From the NCBI RefSeq assembly GCF_001625215.2, contig NC_030385.2, positions 31,707,598 to 31,771,597 of the forward strand: 64,000 nucleotides of DNA, written 5' to 3'. The translations under genes were made by a program, and so were the position numbers. Positions 28,401 to 38,796 of this stretch are shown one piece after another (within the stretch, counting starts at the first letter, position 1; every line of letters starts with the position of its first letter). The notes beneath the pieces were generated by a model that had not been told where the DNA came from, ran no database searches, and saw nothing but the letters and a program-made list of their open reading frames with translations. Source of the stretch: Daucus carota subsp. sativus (Eukaryota; Streptophyta; Magnoliopsida; Apiales; Apiaceae).

Positions 28401-29256
28401 TGACTGTGGGAGAGGTTGGATGTTGTGGTTGAGGTTGTTGAGGCTGTGGTTGTGGTTCCTGAGGAAGATTCAGCCTTGCTCTGAATGGAGCTGGGATTTG
28501 CAGAGGCCTGAGAACTGGTCTCTTCTCATCTTTAGATATGAGATCCTTAAAAGCCCTTTTATGAAGTTTAAAAGGCTTGATCTCATCTGCAGCATCAAAA
28601 TCCACTTCTCCAACAGTGGCATTAAACAACAATTGACAAAATCTTGAGAAATAAATGACTTTTCTGTTCTCAAGCATTCTTTCACCAATATTTCTAAGAA
28701 CTAATCTACCAAAATCAAACGCAGTAGAATAGATCAGAGAATACCCGATTTGGAGCATGTCCATTGGGATAGCATCCCAGTTTGTAGATTTCTTCTGGAA
28801 AGCTCTGGTTATGCAATCGAAGAAAAAGCTCCACTCCTTATTGAGCCATGGACGCTTCAACTGACCCAATTTATCCAGAGATTCGTAGTACCCCAATTCA
28901 AGCATCATTGTTCTGAGATTGGCATCTCCATTTGTAATGTATGCAGGTTGTTCTGGCAAGTTGAGCGCCTGACGAACTGTTGCTGGAGTTACTGCATACT
29001 GCTCCCCGTCATAGGAAAACACAATTGATGGTGATCCATCTGTACCACCATTGTCATATGTACCCGACCTCCAAAGGCTGATGATTTGGCTTCCTGAAAG
29101 TCTTGCAGGAGCTGTGAGAGCTGTACCGATGACACTCTGTGCCAAGAATCGCTGAAAGGGATGATAATCTCTTGGGGCCTCAGCAGTGTCAAGGATGGCT
29201 GCATAGTTATTAGGAACAAATTCCACACCTGCAAAGATGAATGTTGTAGTGGCCAT
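25450..29256 (-). CDS. third ORF of the Sirevirus element (env-like position)
   Basis: A long ORF between pol and the 3' LTR on the element strand, the place where Sireviruses carry their so-called envelope-like gene. From the ATG at 29256 (MATTTFIFAGVEF) it has about 1268 residues; the open frame extends further upstream to 29442. The first 270 residues look like a folded domain (for example YHPFQRFLAQSVIGTAL and MLQIGYSLIYSTAFDFGRLV). The middle is Pro/Ser/Thr-rich and acidic, followed by a probable coiled coil (VQKLVTTNESLNQRMTLIES) and a Lys/Glu-rich tail. No signal peptide or clear membrane span is seen, so a true envelope function is not supported. The function is unknown; a structural or nucleic-acid-binding role is possible. 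Confidence 0.7.
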   Translation of the reverse strand: MATTTFIFAGVEFVPNNYAAILDTAEAPRDYHPFQRFLAQSVIGTALTAPARLSGSQIISLWRSGTYDNGGTDGSPSIVFSYDGEQYAVTPATVRQALNLPEQPAYITNGDANLRTMMLELGYYESLDKLGQLKRPWLNKEWSFFFDCITRAFQKKSTNWDAIPMDMLQIGYSLIYSTAFDFGRLVLRNIGERMLENRKVIYFSRFCQLLFNATVGEVDFDAADEIKPFKLHKRAFKDLISKDEKRPVLRPLQIPAPFRARLNLPQEPQPQPQQPQPQHPTSPTVTRKHRSSTTKPSKSTKSDDQPSTPKTRTSVGTQVLQTKSDKPTNSEAPNSDVQINSEAASPPKQKKRRRLVAAYEYDDLETAQVANSEPTPTTVSEPVHTSPQKTARFKRRAHKPQRAKIPESEITDFTIQEEQAPSSSIPDDPSQALMVEPIQAVPLISPTVSPTTSPKATPTASAVDKEIECDAQATSEAGATQSDCQTPLSDHGQIPQSPMKIPEDAIVHDTAPENYRSDVVDETDQVAVEALQTLAQTGEEPIKSQSEDKGKSAQENVEKVADPVPEDEKANSDTEDDTSSDSDKDDNTEIPLTQQKWESTSQFNARLQTLNTASEPLPRDLQVDPPNEVWDKLWLSHQHSLETPKAEEFLAMAEKKITNSDVMSSLKGTILYLKTFHPAHDQTSKSIDSLRTEVATVKETNELERKRTINPMKESVQKLVTTNESLNQRMTLIESNQEKMSKQLEAIQTSLSLITSILIPDEDDVKKGERVAQVKCKSTTQPLKRKKKDDDDDADDFTKHKRFQAGTGGRVLNSDSQKQSKQSTKSGPTHNITSGSKQRPVTGSDKPMTDEELARLIFEQENPEANLDLELIAAEEEELKKEHAEAVKSGKIQKPAKSTTKPKEKGILIKEATVADQSLPIKKVYSKDEYTSKGKSKVDEHLEKGWEKKKSTTSDKDQVVKEKKTEAAISDKAHVAEPQKERLTSDTAQVNKEAKKDTVSDKAQAVYKPTITPLAGFAKPTLMTEISFEKGSIKPFSHQKAGRDKGGLGSKYEKFDQSIGSRPDDPSSLCAPKTGVLQDKMDKLDSVQLVKNDRGDNILIYFMSDGTVFRVLEADLYAKHWEELRYVSYIFQVKNKSGQHISNLLKDQIKRKMGITGNKNAGPFIPKYLNHKGQLVEMKKNSAKIETIGGIRTLAFNEESNKAYNIRLDRDLKKNKIYDLRAAIYQTGVSDPELREIKRQMITVLEDAEKELLREYLKTANGVYAAKE

Positions 29257-29449
29257 TAGAACAGAGTTTAAGAAAGAAGGTGTTTGAGGAAGTGTTTGTG
29301 AGAAAATGTGAATATTAGAGAGAAGAGAGCAAGGGTTTGTTGAGAGAGTATGTGGAAGAGTATGAGTGAATAAGTGTATAAGTGAATGATAAGAATTAAA
29401 ATCTGATGTGATAAACCCTTCAGATTTTGTGTAGTTGTACACGCATGGC

Positions 29450-29983
29450 TCTTTTGTTCACTCGGACACCTGTCAGATTTTAACTTGTGGATGAGAGTTA
29501 GTGGCATGGAGAAAAGAAAGTAATCATTATGAGCGCAGTAAAACGGTGCAGTTATAAATGCTGATTACACGTTCTCCTATTAAAATGTTTTTCATGTAAG
29601 CCCACTAACAATACACCCGTTTGAAATACTCCTTTCATATTCTCTGAATATTTGAACTCCTGTAATGTATAAGAGTTTAGAAAATCAAGATTAATTTCTT
29701 CAAATTTTAAACTCTGAGAATTACATTAAATAGAGTAAATTCCAAATACCTCAGACTAAAGACACAATTTTCAGAATATTCATCAATAAATCAGAGTTTG
29801 TCATAAAATCCATAGCTCAATAATGTGCTTGTGAAATAATGTGTGTGATTAACATATTAAGACAGAGACTAGAGAATTTCACAATTTCGTAATTATAAGG
29901 TAGACAAGAATAATTTATTTAAACTCTCAAGACATAGACAATTTGGCATACTCTGATGAAGAAATATATGAAATAACCTAACC

Positions 29984-30016
<33 letters not shown>

Positions 30017-30670
30017 CAAAGGACGCTTTTCAGTGTAAATGAATCACGACCTTTAAATATTATTTTGCACCAGTATTTCTCCAGTAATCAGAGATTGTGA
30101 CTGGTCACCATAGATTGAAAAATCTTGGCAATTACTTAATACCAGTAAGTGTTTGGGTCTTTCCAGTCACTGTCATATAGACATCTAAGATCTCAAAGGA
30201 GTACTGTGCTTATTTGCAGGGGTTTTTATCTAGCATCAGAGTTTATAAACACTGTCTAATTTTCTGAGAGAGAATGCAAATTAGTCCGTCTCACTTATAA
30301 TTAAGATATGTGAAGTAATAGAGTCTCAATGATATCAACATGCATATAGTGTAAAGTAGTAGCACAAAATTGAGATCAAGATTAAAGAACTAAACTGAGA
30401 TTCAGGATTACTAATTCATATCATGCTTCATAGTATCTTCACAGGTTTGTTTTCTCAGAGAAATAACAATGAGATTATTAATCAAGATTCAGAGTTTACA
30501 AATATCAGAGAATATTGTCAGAGAATGACGATCAGAGAATATCATCAGAGTATAACACACAGAGTATATCATCAGAGAATGTCATAAGATTTTAACAATC
30601 AGAGTATATCATGGTGACCAATACATATGGTAATGTGATAATTGAAATCTGAAAGATCTAACCATTATGT
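29450..30670. other. spacer between pol and the third ORF
   Basis: About 1.2 kb inside the copia element without a long frame. It holds a poly(T) run (29987-30016 on the plus strand) and, at 30480-30610, many short phrases built on CAGAGAAT, CAGAGTAT and ATATCATCAGAG. No second element was found here. Confidence 0.6.
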
Positions 30671-33600
30671 TTACTCAGTTCCTGATATCATTCCTAGCTC
30701 ATTCACCAGCCTAGTGAAGGTTGCTTCACTTAGTGGTTTGGTGAATATATCTGCTAGCTGCTGTTCAGTAGGAACAAAGTGAAGTTCAATGGTTCCTTCC
30801 TCCACATGCTCCCTTATAAAATGATATCTTATGCTGATGTGCTTTGTCAGAGAATGTTGAACTGGATTTCCTGTCATAGCAATAGCACTTTGGTTATCAC
30901 AATAAATAGGAATTTTAGAGAAGGATAACCCATAATCCAACAGTTGATTCTTCATCCAAAGAATTTGAGCACAACAGCTGCCTGCAGCAATATACTCTGA
31001 TTCTGCTGTTGATGTTGAGATGGACTTCTGCTTCTTACTGTACCAAGAAACTAGTCTTCCACCCAGAAATTGACAACTCCCACTTGTGCTTTTCCTGTCA
31101 ATTTTGCAACCTGCAAAATCTGCATCAGAGTATCCAATTAGACTAAAGTCTGATTCTCTAGGATACCATAGTCCCAATGATGTGGTTCCTTTGAGATATC
31201 TGAATATCCTCTTTACTGCAATCAGATGAGGCTCTCTTGGATCTGCCTGAAATCTTGCACATAGACATGTGGCATACATAATGTCTGGTCTACTTGCAGT
31301 CAAATAAAGCAATGATCCAATCATTCCTCTATAGTTTGTGATATCCACTGATGCACCAGTATCTTTGTCTAATTTTGTTGCTGTTGCCATAGGGGTAGTT
31401 GCAGCAGAACTGTCTTGCATACCAAATTTCTTTAACAGATTTCTGGTATACTTGGCTTGATTTATAAAAATCCCATCTTCAGTCTGTTCAACTTGTAAAC
31501 CCAGAAAATAACTGAGTTCCCCCATCATGCTCATTTGGTACCTAGACTGCATGAGCTTGGCAAATCTTTGACAGAGTTTAGCATTAGTAGAGCCAAAAAT
31601 AATGTCATCAACATAGATTTGAACTAAAAGCAGATCATTACCATGATTTAAATAAAACAGAGTTTTATCTATGGTACCTCTAGTAAATCCACTTTCAAGA
31701 AGAAATTGAGCTAGAGTTTCATACCATGCCCTTGGAGCCTGCTTCAGTCCATAAAGTGCTTTGTCTAACCTGTAGACATAGTCTGGATGTTTTGGATCCA
31801 CAAAACCTGGAGGTTGTTCAACATATACCTCTTCATCCAGTTTCCCATTTAGAAAAGCACTTTTGACATCCATCTGAAATACTTTGAATTTCTTGTGTGC
31901 AGCATAGGCCAGAAAGATTCTAATTGCCTCCAGTCTTGCAACTGGAGCAAATGTCTCATCATAGTCAATACCTTCCTGTTGTGAATACCCTTTTGCCACA
32001 AGCCTTGCTTTATTTCTTGTAATGACACCTTCACTGTCAGTTTTGTTTCTGAACACCCATTTTGCACCAACTATGGATCTGTCTTTAGGTCTTGGTACTA
32101 GGGTCCAGACTTTATTTCTCTCAAATTCATTTAACTCTTCTTGCATTGCTTGAATCCAATCAGGATCTTGAAGAGCTTCCTCCACCTTTTTGGGTTCTGT
32201 TTGTGACAGAAAGCAATGATGTAAACACTCATTGGCTGTAGCTGTCCTTGTTTGTACACCTGCTTCTGGATTTCCAATAATCAAATCAGGTGTATGAGAT
32301 TTTGTCCACTTCCTTGCATGTGGAAGTTGACCATTTTCATCATTGGATCCTCCCCCTTGATCCAAGCTCTCCTGATTCTGCTGATTATTCTCTGTAGCTC
32401 CCCCTGCAATTGTGCTATCAGAGTTTGAATCAGTATTCTCTGATGAGTTTGAGTTAGCATTCTCTGATGAGTCTTGAGTAGAGTCTGAAACATTTTGATG
32501 CTCCCCCTCAGCAAGTGCTTCATCATCATGGACTTGTGAATTTTCACCAGAGTTTGCTGTGTTTTGTTCACAGTCAGAGTTTGACTGTTCATCAGAGTTT
32601 GTTGAATCAGAGAATATTTCTTCATTTTCAAAATGCAGTTCTTCATGATCATCCATATCTGCTAAGCCCATAATTCTTTTGTCATCAAATGACACATGTA
32701 TGGATTCCATGATGACCTTGGTTCTCAGATTATAGACTCTGAAGGCTTTTGTTATCAGAGGATAACCTACAAAAATACCTTCATCAGCTTTTAAATCAAA
32801 CTTGGTAAGCTGTTCTGGATGAGTCTTCAATACAAAGCATTTGCACCCAAATATATGAAAATACTTCAGATTTGGCTTCTTTTTCTTCACCATCTCATAT
32901 GGGGTCTTGCCATGCTTATTAATCAAGGTTGCATTTTGAGTGAAACATGCTGTTTGAACAGCTTCTGCCCAGAAATAAGTAGGCAATTTAGCCTCATCAA
33001 GCATAGTTCTGGCAGCTTCTATAAGAGTTCTGTTTTTCCTTTCAACTACACCATTTTGTTGTGGTGTACCATGTGCAGAGAACTGTTGTACTACACCTCT
33101 TTCTTTGCAGAACTCTTCCATTGTTGAATTTCTAAATTCAGTTCCATTATCACTTCTAATGATCTTCACTTTGTCTTCAGATCCATGATCCAGTTGTGTC
33201 ACATGATCCATCAGATGCAAGGCTGTTTCATCTTTAGAGTGAAGAAAATATACCCAAGTGTATCTGGTATACTCATCAACAATGACAAGAGCATATTTCT
33301 TCCTTGCAATGGATGGTACATTGACTGGTCCAAATAGATCAACATGTAGAAGATGATATGGTTTGTTTATTGAGAATTCAGTCTTACTCTTGAAAGATGT
33401 CTTTCTCTGCTTGGCTTTTTGACATGAATCACACAATCCATCAGATGTCAGTAGTGATTCAGGGAGTCCTCTCACAAGCTTTTTCTTTATAAGCTCATTT
33501 ATGGAATTGAAATTTAGATGTGAAAGCTTCTTATGCCATTTCCAACTTTCTTCTGCAGAGATCCTTGTAGACAAGCAAATTGCTTTTCCTTCAGAGTTTG

Positions 33601-33958
33601 TAGGCAAGTGGATTTCATAAATGTTCCCATGTCTGTGAGCAGTCACTGCCACTTTGCCTGTTGACTTGCTTACTATCTCACTGTGTTCTTCATAGAAATC
33701 AACATGATATCCTCTGTCACAGATCTGACTGACAGAGAGTAAATTGTGTTTTAGCCCTTGAACAAGAGCTACATTTGATATGATGACATTTCCAAGATTG
33801 ATGTTGCCATATCCCAGAGTCCTTCCTATGTTGCCATCTCCATAAGAAACACTTGGGCCAGCCTTCTCCACAAACTCTGACAGCAGGGTCTTATTTCCAG
33901 TCATGTGTCCTGAACATCCACTGTCCAAGACTAGGATATTCTTCCTGTTGCCCTGCAA
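30671..33958 (-). CDS. pol: copia pol (protease, integrase, reverse transcriptase, RNase H)
   Basis: A 1095-residue polyprotein in Ty1/copia order. Protease has [11 protein letters not shown] near the N-terminus. The integrase zinc-binding region ([12 protein letters not shown] and CDSCQKAK) is followed by the core with [12 protein letters not shown] and [11 protein letters not shown]. Reverse transcriptase has [22 protein letters not shown] and YVDDIIFGS. RNase H has [10 protein letters not shown] and [11 protein letters not shown], and the protein ends near [17 protein letters not shown]. It lies directly downstream of gag as a separate open frame. Domain content is complete. Confidence 0.95.
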   Translation of the reverse strand: MQGNRKNILVLDSGCSGHMTGNKTLLSEFVEKAGPSVSYGDGNIGRTLGYGNINLGNVIISNVALVQGLKHNLLSVSQICDRGYHVDFYEEHSEIVSKSTGKVAVTAHRHGNIYEIHLPTNSEGKAICLSTRISAEESWKWHKKLSHLNFNSINELIKKKLVRGLPESLLTSDGLCDSCQKAKQRKTSFKSKTEFSINKPYHLLHVDLFGPVNVPSIARKKYALVIVDEYTRYTWVYFLHSKDETALHLMDHVTQLDHGSEDKVKIIRSDNGTEFRNSTMEEFCKERGVVQQFSAHGTPQQNGVVERKNRTLIEAARTMLDEAKLPTYFWAEAVQTACFTQNATLINKHGKTPYEMVKKKKPNLKYFHIFGCKCFVLKTHPEQLTKFDLKADEGIFVGYPLITKAFRVYNLRTKVIMESIHVSFDDKRIMGLADMDDHEELHFENEEIFSDSTNSDEQSNSDCEQNTANSGENSQVHDDEALAEGEHQNVSDSTQDSSENANSNSSENTDSNSDSTIAGGATENNQQNQESLDQGGGSNDENGQLPHARKWTKSHTPDLIIGNPEAGVQTRTATANECLHHCFLSQTEPKKVEEALQDPDWIQAMQEELNEFERNKVWTLVPRPKDRSIVGAKWVFRNKTDSEGVITRNKARLVAKGYSQQEGIDYDETFAPVARLEAIRIFLAYAAHKKFKVFQMDVKSAFLNGKLDEEVYVEQPPGFVDPKHPDYVYRLDKALYGLKQAPRAWYETLAQFLLESGFTRGTIDKTLFYLNHGNDLLLVQIYVDDIIFGSTNAKLCQRFAKLMQSRYQMSMMGELSYFLGLQVEQTEDGIFINQAKYTRNLLKKFGMQDSSAATTPMATATKLDKDTGASVDITNYRGMIGSLLYLTASRPDIMYATCLCARFQADPREPHLIAVKRIFRYLKGTTSLGLWYPRESDFSLIGYSDADFAGCKIDRKSTSGSCQFLGGRLVSWYSKKQKSISTSTAESEYIAAGSCCAQILWMKNQLLDYGLSFSKIPIYCDNQSAIAMTGNPVQHSLTKHISIRYHFIREHVEEGTIELHFVPTEQQLADIFTKPLSEATFTRLVNELGMISGTE

Positions 33959-33970
33959 TCACAAAGACCA

Positions 33971-36202
33971 CTAGTTGTTAGTTTTAAGGACCCAGACTTG
34001 CTTGGATCCCTTGGCCTTATTAAGTTTGTTAGCTTTTGCAGCGGTATTATTATCAGAGTTTGAGCTAACAGACTTTGCAACAGAGTTTGTACTGGAAACA
34101 GAGTTTGTACTTGCAGAGTTTTTATTAACCTTTAAAGAAGGTTTCAATTGATAATAATCATAATACAGACTATGATATTCTTTGCAAGTATAAATAGAAT
34201 GCCATAAGCTACCACAATGAAAACATGGATCTTGTGGTTTATATCTAATACTACTTTTTCTAACTCCAGACTTTGTAGGTAAAGAGTTAATGTCCTTGTT
34301 CTTCCTGCAAAAATTAGCAAGATGATTAGTATTACCACAGTTATGGCATGTCTTCCTAGGTGCATTTGGAACAGGCATGTAGTTGTTACTCTTGTCTATG
34401 CCAATTTTGCCATTTCTATTTTTCCTAGGCTCCTTGTTTCTGTCATCAGACTTTGCCTCTTTAAGCTTATGTTTAAGCTGTTTCTGAGTCATCAGTCCTA
34501 TGTTAACCTGTTTGGGCTTTTCAGATTTTAAATTGTTGTTAATCTCTGATTTTGGTCTACATTGTTTAGGCTTAGAGGATTCAACAACAAATTTAACAGG
34601 TTTAACCTTAGGTTTTTGAGTTTTAACAAACTCTGTTTTAGATGACTCAGCTTCTGTGTTATCAGTGTAACCTAGTCCTTTCTTCCAGTTTCCACTACCT
34701 AAGATATCCTGAGTAGTTTTTCCTGAATTAGTCCATGTTTTAATGATCTCTCTTTCCTTGGCAAGTTCTGATTGAAGAGATGCATACCTCTTTGATAATT
34801 CATCTTTGACAATGACAGCATCATCTCTTTCTTTTTGAACTTCCAACATTTGAACTAATTCTTTTTCTAGAAAATCATTCCTTTTCTTTACACTCAGAGT
34901 TTCAGATTTTAATCTTTCATTCTCTAAAGTCTGATCTCTAAAACTGATATGTAAAGTTTTAAGAAACAATCTTAACTCAGTTATATCTTCAGTATCAAAG
35001 GCAAGAGTAGAATGAGGTACCTTTGCAGCAGATTCAGAGTTGTTGTCAGTGTTTGCCATCAGAGCATAATTGACTTCTTCTTCTTCTGAATCAGATGTAT
35101 CTGTCCAGTTTCCCTTCTTGGTGATAAAAGCTTTTTCTTTTTCCTTCTTAGGTTTCTTGCATTCTGATGCAAAGTGTCCCTTTTCACCACAGTTGAAACA
35201 GGTATACTTGTCAGCTTTTCCAGCTTTCCCTTCTTTGCCCTCATTCTTCTTAAAGTTTTTCTTGTCATAAACTCTGTCAGAGTTTCTGTCTTTCTTTGAA
35301 AAACTTTTGCCTTTGTTAAACTTTTTGTAGGCCAACTTCTTGAAGCTCTTCACCATTAATGCTGCTAACTGCATCATCTCATCATCACTTTCTTCAGAGT
35401 CTGAGGGAACATCAGAGTTTGAGTCATCAGAGTCTGATGTCTCAATGTCAGACTTTGTGACACGAGCTTTTCCTTTGCTCTTAGCAGCTTCCTCTTGAAC
35501 TTTCAGAGCAACAGACTTTGATTTTCCTCCATGTCGTTTGCTCCTCTGTTCCATCTCAAGTTCATGAGTCTTCAGTCTTCCATAAACATCATCAAGAGAC
35601 ATTTCTCCAAGATCAAGATTGTCTCTTATTGTAGTGACTTTCAAATCCCATTTTTCAGGAAGAGCTAGAAGGAATTTGAGGTTTGAGTCTTCAAGATCAT
35701 ATTCCTTATCCACCAGAGATAAGTCATTCAGCAGTTTGACAAATCTGTCATACAGATCTGTCAGGGACTCACCAGATTTTGAGTCAAAGTGTTCATACTC
35801 CTGTGTAAGGATTGTTTTTCTGTTTTTCTTAATGGCCTGAGTTCCTTGACATCTGGTTTCCAGAGCATCCCAGATTTGTTTAGCAGTTTTGCACCCAATC
35901 ACCCTATTAGACATTGCATTATCAAGGGCACTATGCAACAGATGCTTCACCTTTGCATCTTTGCTGATTGATGAGATGTCCTCTGGAGTATAGTCTTTCT
36001 TTTCTTTTGGAACCATCTTTTGAGGTTCATCTGCAATCCCAACAGAGAGCTTTGTGGGCATATGTGGTCCATCAAAAATCCTGTCAAGGTATTCTGGATC
36101 AACAGAGTCTAAGAATATGATCATTCTTTCTTTCCAGACTGGATATTCAGATGCCTTAAGGATTGGAACTCTAAAGGATGAAGCTTGTGATTTTTCAGAC
36201 AT
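33971..36202 (-). CDS. gag: copia gag (nucleocapsid/capsid)
   Basis: A 743-residue gag, long for copia elements and typical of Sireviruses. It starts MSEKSQASSFRVP with the UBN2-type capsid region (YPVWKERMIIFLDSVDPEYL, then DALETRCQGTQAIKKNRKTI). Knuckles of CCHC type are CFNCGEKGHFASEC, CHNCGNTNHLANFC and a third, CFHCGSLWHSIYTC. A coiled-coil-like stretch (QTLENERLKSETLSVKKRND) lies between the first and second. The start codon is 56 bases inside the 5' LTR boundary. Confidence 0.93.
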   Translation of the reverse strand: MSEKSQASSFRVPILKASEYPVWKERMIIFLDSVDPEYLDRIFDGPHMPTKLSVGIADEPQKMVPKEKKDYTPEDISSISKDAKVKHLLHSALDNAMSNRVIGCKTAKQIWDALETRCQGTQAIKKNRKTILTQEYEHFDSKSGESLTDLYDRFVKLLNDLSLVDKEYDLEDSNLKFLLALPEKWDLKVTTIRDNLDLGEMSLDDVYGRLKTHELEMEQRSKRHGGKSKSVALKVQEEAAKSKGKARVTKSDIETSDSDDSNSDVPSDSEESDDEMMQLAALMVKSFKKLAYKKFNKGKSFSKKDRNSDRVYDKKNFKKNEGKEGKAGKADKYTCFNCGEKGHFASECKKPKKEKEKAFITKKGNWTDTSDSEEEEVNYALMANTDNNSESAAKVPHSTLAFDTEDITELRLFLKTLHISFRDQTLENERLKSETLSVKKRNDFLEKELVQMLEVQKERDDAVIVKDELSKRYASLQSELAKEREIIKTWTNSGKTTQDILGSGNWKKGLGYTDNTEAESSKTEFVKTQKPKVKPVKFVVESSKPKQCRPKSEINNNLKSEKPKQVNIGLMTQKQLKHKLKEAKSDDRNKEPRKNRNGKIGIDKSNNYMPVPNAPRKTCHNCGNTNHLANFCRKNKDINSLPTKSGVRKSSIRYKPQDPCFHCGSLWHSIYTCKEYHSLYYDYYQLKPSLKVNKNSASTNSVSSTNSVAKSVSSNSDNNTAAKANKLNKAKGSKQVWVLKTNN

Positions 36203-36244
36203 GATTGTGTTTAAGATCTCACTGTAGTAATCTTAACAGAGCTC

Positions 36245-36256
36245 GCTCTGATACCA
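36245..36256 (-). other. primer-binding site (initiator tRNA-Met)
   Basis: On the element strand the sequence TGGTATCAGAGC lies two bases inside the 5' LTR. It is complementary to the 3' end of plant initiator tRNA-Met, the usual primer of copia elements. Confidence 0.92.
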
Positions 36257-36258
36257 CT

Positions 36259-36829
36259 TGTTAGGTCCTATTAATTCACTATATAATATGATATAGTGAT
36301 CACAATCTGTAAAACAGTAAGACAATATGAGTAATTGGAATCAATAAACTCTTATATTCACAAAGCTTTTAAGATTACAAAAACTCTCTCAGTGATTTAT
36401 ATTGTATCACTAAGAGCTGCTAGGGTTCTTAATAATGTACTCGATAACTCAACTCATCTAGAGTAACCCTAATCTGTGTTTATATAGACACAGGTACAAA
36501 ATCAATCTCTGATTTGATATCCTATAAATCAGCTAATAATTCTATCAATCAAAGATTGCTCCAGTTTTCTGTTTAGTTTCCATAGTCAGCAAATCACTCC
36601 TCAGCTTCTATCCTTCCTTGAAGTATATCCGCTTCTGAGCTCTTTCCACGTGTAAACTCTGTCGAGCCTTGACTATGTAAACTCTGATCAGACTTTATTA
36701 AACTCTGTCAGACTTTGCTAAACTCTGTCAGACTTTGCTAAACTCTGATCAGCTTCCAGTTTAAACTCTGATGATTCCTGTTCTAAAACAAACCTTAAGA
36801 ACATCAGTAATCATCAATTATATCTAACA
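36259..36829 (-). repeat. 5' LTR of the copia element
   Basis: 571 bp, the partner of 24751-25321. On the element strand it carries CTGTGTCTATATAAACACAG (near 36474-36493), a TATA box inside a short palindrome and a likely promoter. Confidence 0.95.
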
Positions 36830-37070
36830 TAGTTTAAACATCTTTTTAGATATATTCAACACAATGATAATTAGTGTTCAACAACCGATGTTGAACCCCA
36901 GTTATAAATATGTTGAAAACACGATTTATTTATGCGTTATTTTTAAAAATTGTGATGTTTTTTGAAGAATTTTCAACATGGATACTTTATATAACTAAGG
37001 ATTAACACGATGGAAGATTGAAAAAAAGTTTGTAAGTTTGTAACTTAAAAAATTTTTTATTTGATCCTAT

Positions 37071-37073
<3 letters not shown>

Positions 37074-37121
<48 letters not shown>
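37074..37121. repeat. (TA)n microsatellite
   Basis: An uninterrupted TA run directly beside the right end of the split DNA element. Confidence 0.95.
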
Positions 37122-37125
<4 letters not shown>

Positions 37126-37857
37126 GTAATAATATATATTTCATAAGTTCATTTATAAGTTATTAAAGTCAATCTCTTCATTAAACTAAAAAAATATAAA
37201 GCAAGTAATGATATACAAATCATATTTAAAATATTAAATTATGTAGGAATAACTATTAAAATTTATGATTAAAAAGTATATTCTATTTGCAAAAGTATAT
37301 AATTAAGGTGAAATATTTTCAACATTTACTTATCATTTATTTTTTATATTCAAATATAAAATAAAATAATTTTTAGTAATAAGTAATTTTAAATGCTTAA
37401 CGGGCAATAATAATCCAAATTAGAATAAAAAAAGTATTTCATAAGTGTGTACTGCTTGTTCTGTTGTTTTGTTTTAAGAACAAAAATAATTGCATGTGCT
37501 AGGATTTGATGCCAGGACTTGTAATAACGGGGCGCAACAGCCGCTTTTGTGAAAAGCAGGGGTATACCTGCTTTCTGTAAAAGCAGCTTTTAGACAAAAA
37601 GCGTGGTTATAAAAAGCTGTTTTGGACGTTACTAAACAACTTTGCACCAGTTTATTGACAAAAAGCTACTGTTGTGGTTCACAATCACAACTCCAAACAG
37701 GCGCTTAATCTTACCAGATTTTTCTAAAGCAGCCCAATTTAGTTTGAAAACGGCCCAAGCCGATTTTAATGATATTTATTTTCCCGTCTCAAATCATTTT
37801 TAGGACGAAAAAAACGAACGGCTATATTCTAGCTTAAATTAAATGACTATATTCTAG
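37122..37857. repeat. AT-rich flank with a hAT-like end
   Basis: AT-rich to 37480. From about 37520 to 37714 a repeat with AAAAGCAGCTTTT phrases ends in CTCCAAACAGGCGC. It may be the right end of the outermost hAT-like element whose left end would be at 23895, or a separate short element. Confidence 0.35.
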
Positions 37858-37914
37858 CTTAAATTAAAGAAGTGGAGTAGAATTGAGAAGTAAATAAGTT
37901 AATAAAGTGTTTGG

Positions 37915-38735
37915 ATTTATCGACCCAACCCATAATTTTATAAATTTTAAATATGATTTGTATATCATTACTTACTTTATATATTTTTTTAGTTTAATAG
38001 TTATTTTAATTTATATTTTTTATCAGGATTGTGAGAATTTGTTGACTTGCTGTATATTTTTAATTAATTGTCATTTATTATGTGTTTTGTTTTAAATTTT
38101 TATATTATTTTATACGATCATTTAACGTCTACAATTATTTTGCAGGTTCAGCATAAAAATATTGTAGTTTACGAAATTTTGAAGATAGCCGATTGAAAAA
38201 GATATAAGTGTACACATCATTGGATGCTAATTAGGCGATAATTGTACCTTAATTAAGAATATTAAATATTCTTAATTAATGGTTTTTGTACCATTTATGG
38301 CGACCATGATTGGGGTATTTATTGCCCGTAGAGGCATTTAAGTGCCATAATGTTGGCTCATTTATGTCTTTATTTTAATTTTTTCAAATTCGTTCACTTT
38401 CCTTCATTCGGTTTTGTCTTATTTTTAGGATGGTTGAAAGAGATTTAAAGAATTTACTAACAAGACGCGAACCTTGGTGTCCCAGACAATTGAGCTACCA
38501 AAATTGATAGAAAGGAATAAAGAAGACATCAGTTTTTAGTCTGTTTTATAATCGATGTAATTTTTGTAGGGCACTCTTTTTCCCACTTGAGTTTTTTTCC
38601 CACAGGGTTTTACTCTTGAGGGGTTTTAACGAGGTCTTTTTTTGTGGGTTATCTCTTCTGACTTGAAAGGCTATGTTATCTAAGCTTCCGGAGTATTTAC
38701 ATACTTTCGGTTAGATGATATACCTTCTTGAATGA
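37915..38735. mobile_element. inserted block with LTR-like phrases (possible solo LTR)
   Basis: About 0.8 kb that interrupts the surrounding MITE family sequence. Near 38565-38640 it has TTTTTCCCACAGGGTTTTACTC and GGGGTTTTAACGAGGTC, a phrase pattern typical of the R/U5 part of plant LTRs. No coding region, no partner LTR and no clear target duplication were found. An old fossil, if the call is right. Confidence 0.35.
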
Positions 38736-38796
38736 TAGAAGCTGTGAGACAGAAGCTAGCAGTCTCAGCTTCCTTCTACTTTTTTACACAAACAGG

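Larger units (their letters stand above)
24751..36829 (-). mobile_element. Ty1/copia LTR retrotransposon, Sirevirus (SIRE/Maximus) type, whole-looking
   Basis: A 12.08-kb element read on the minus strand, flanked by the 5-bp target duplication TAGTT (24746-24750 and 36830-36834). The two 571-bp LTRs begin TGTTAGG and end CTAACA and look identical by eye, so insertion was recent. Next to the 5' LTR is a primer-binding site for initiator tRNA-Met; next to the 3' LTR is a purine tract. The order is 5' LTR, gag, pol, a 1.2-kb spacer, a long third ORF, 3' LTR. A large gag with CCHC knuckles, copia-order pol and an extra 3' ORF fit the Sirevirus lineage. All three frames are long and open, so the copy looks whole. 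Confidence 0.92.
24531..37073. mobile_element. DNA transposon or MITE split by the copia element
   Basis: The left piece (24531-24750) starts GGGGAGGGTTCTGGTACAAA and then has ACAAACTTACAAACTTTTTTT. The right piece (36830-37073) ends with the inverse of the same pattern, AAAAAAAGTTTGTAAGTTTGT through GATCCTATCCC. Joined over the retroelement, one copy of TAGTT is left, giving an element of about 460 bp, with TA-rich DNA on both outer sides. The interior has several TTGAACA/TGTTCAA phrases in inverted arrangement. Superfamily not assigned. Confidence 0.6.

Noticed and set aside
29257-29442. N-terminal extension of the third ORF of the copia element
   Set aside because: The frame is open but low in complexity and leader-like; the ATG at 29256 begins the domain-like part. 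Not certain.
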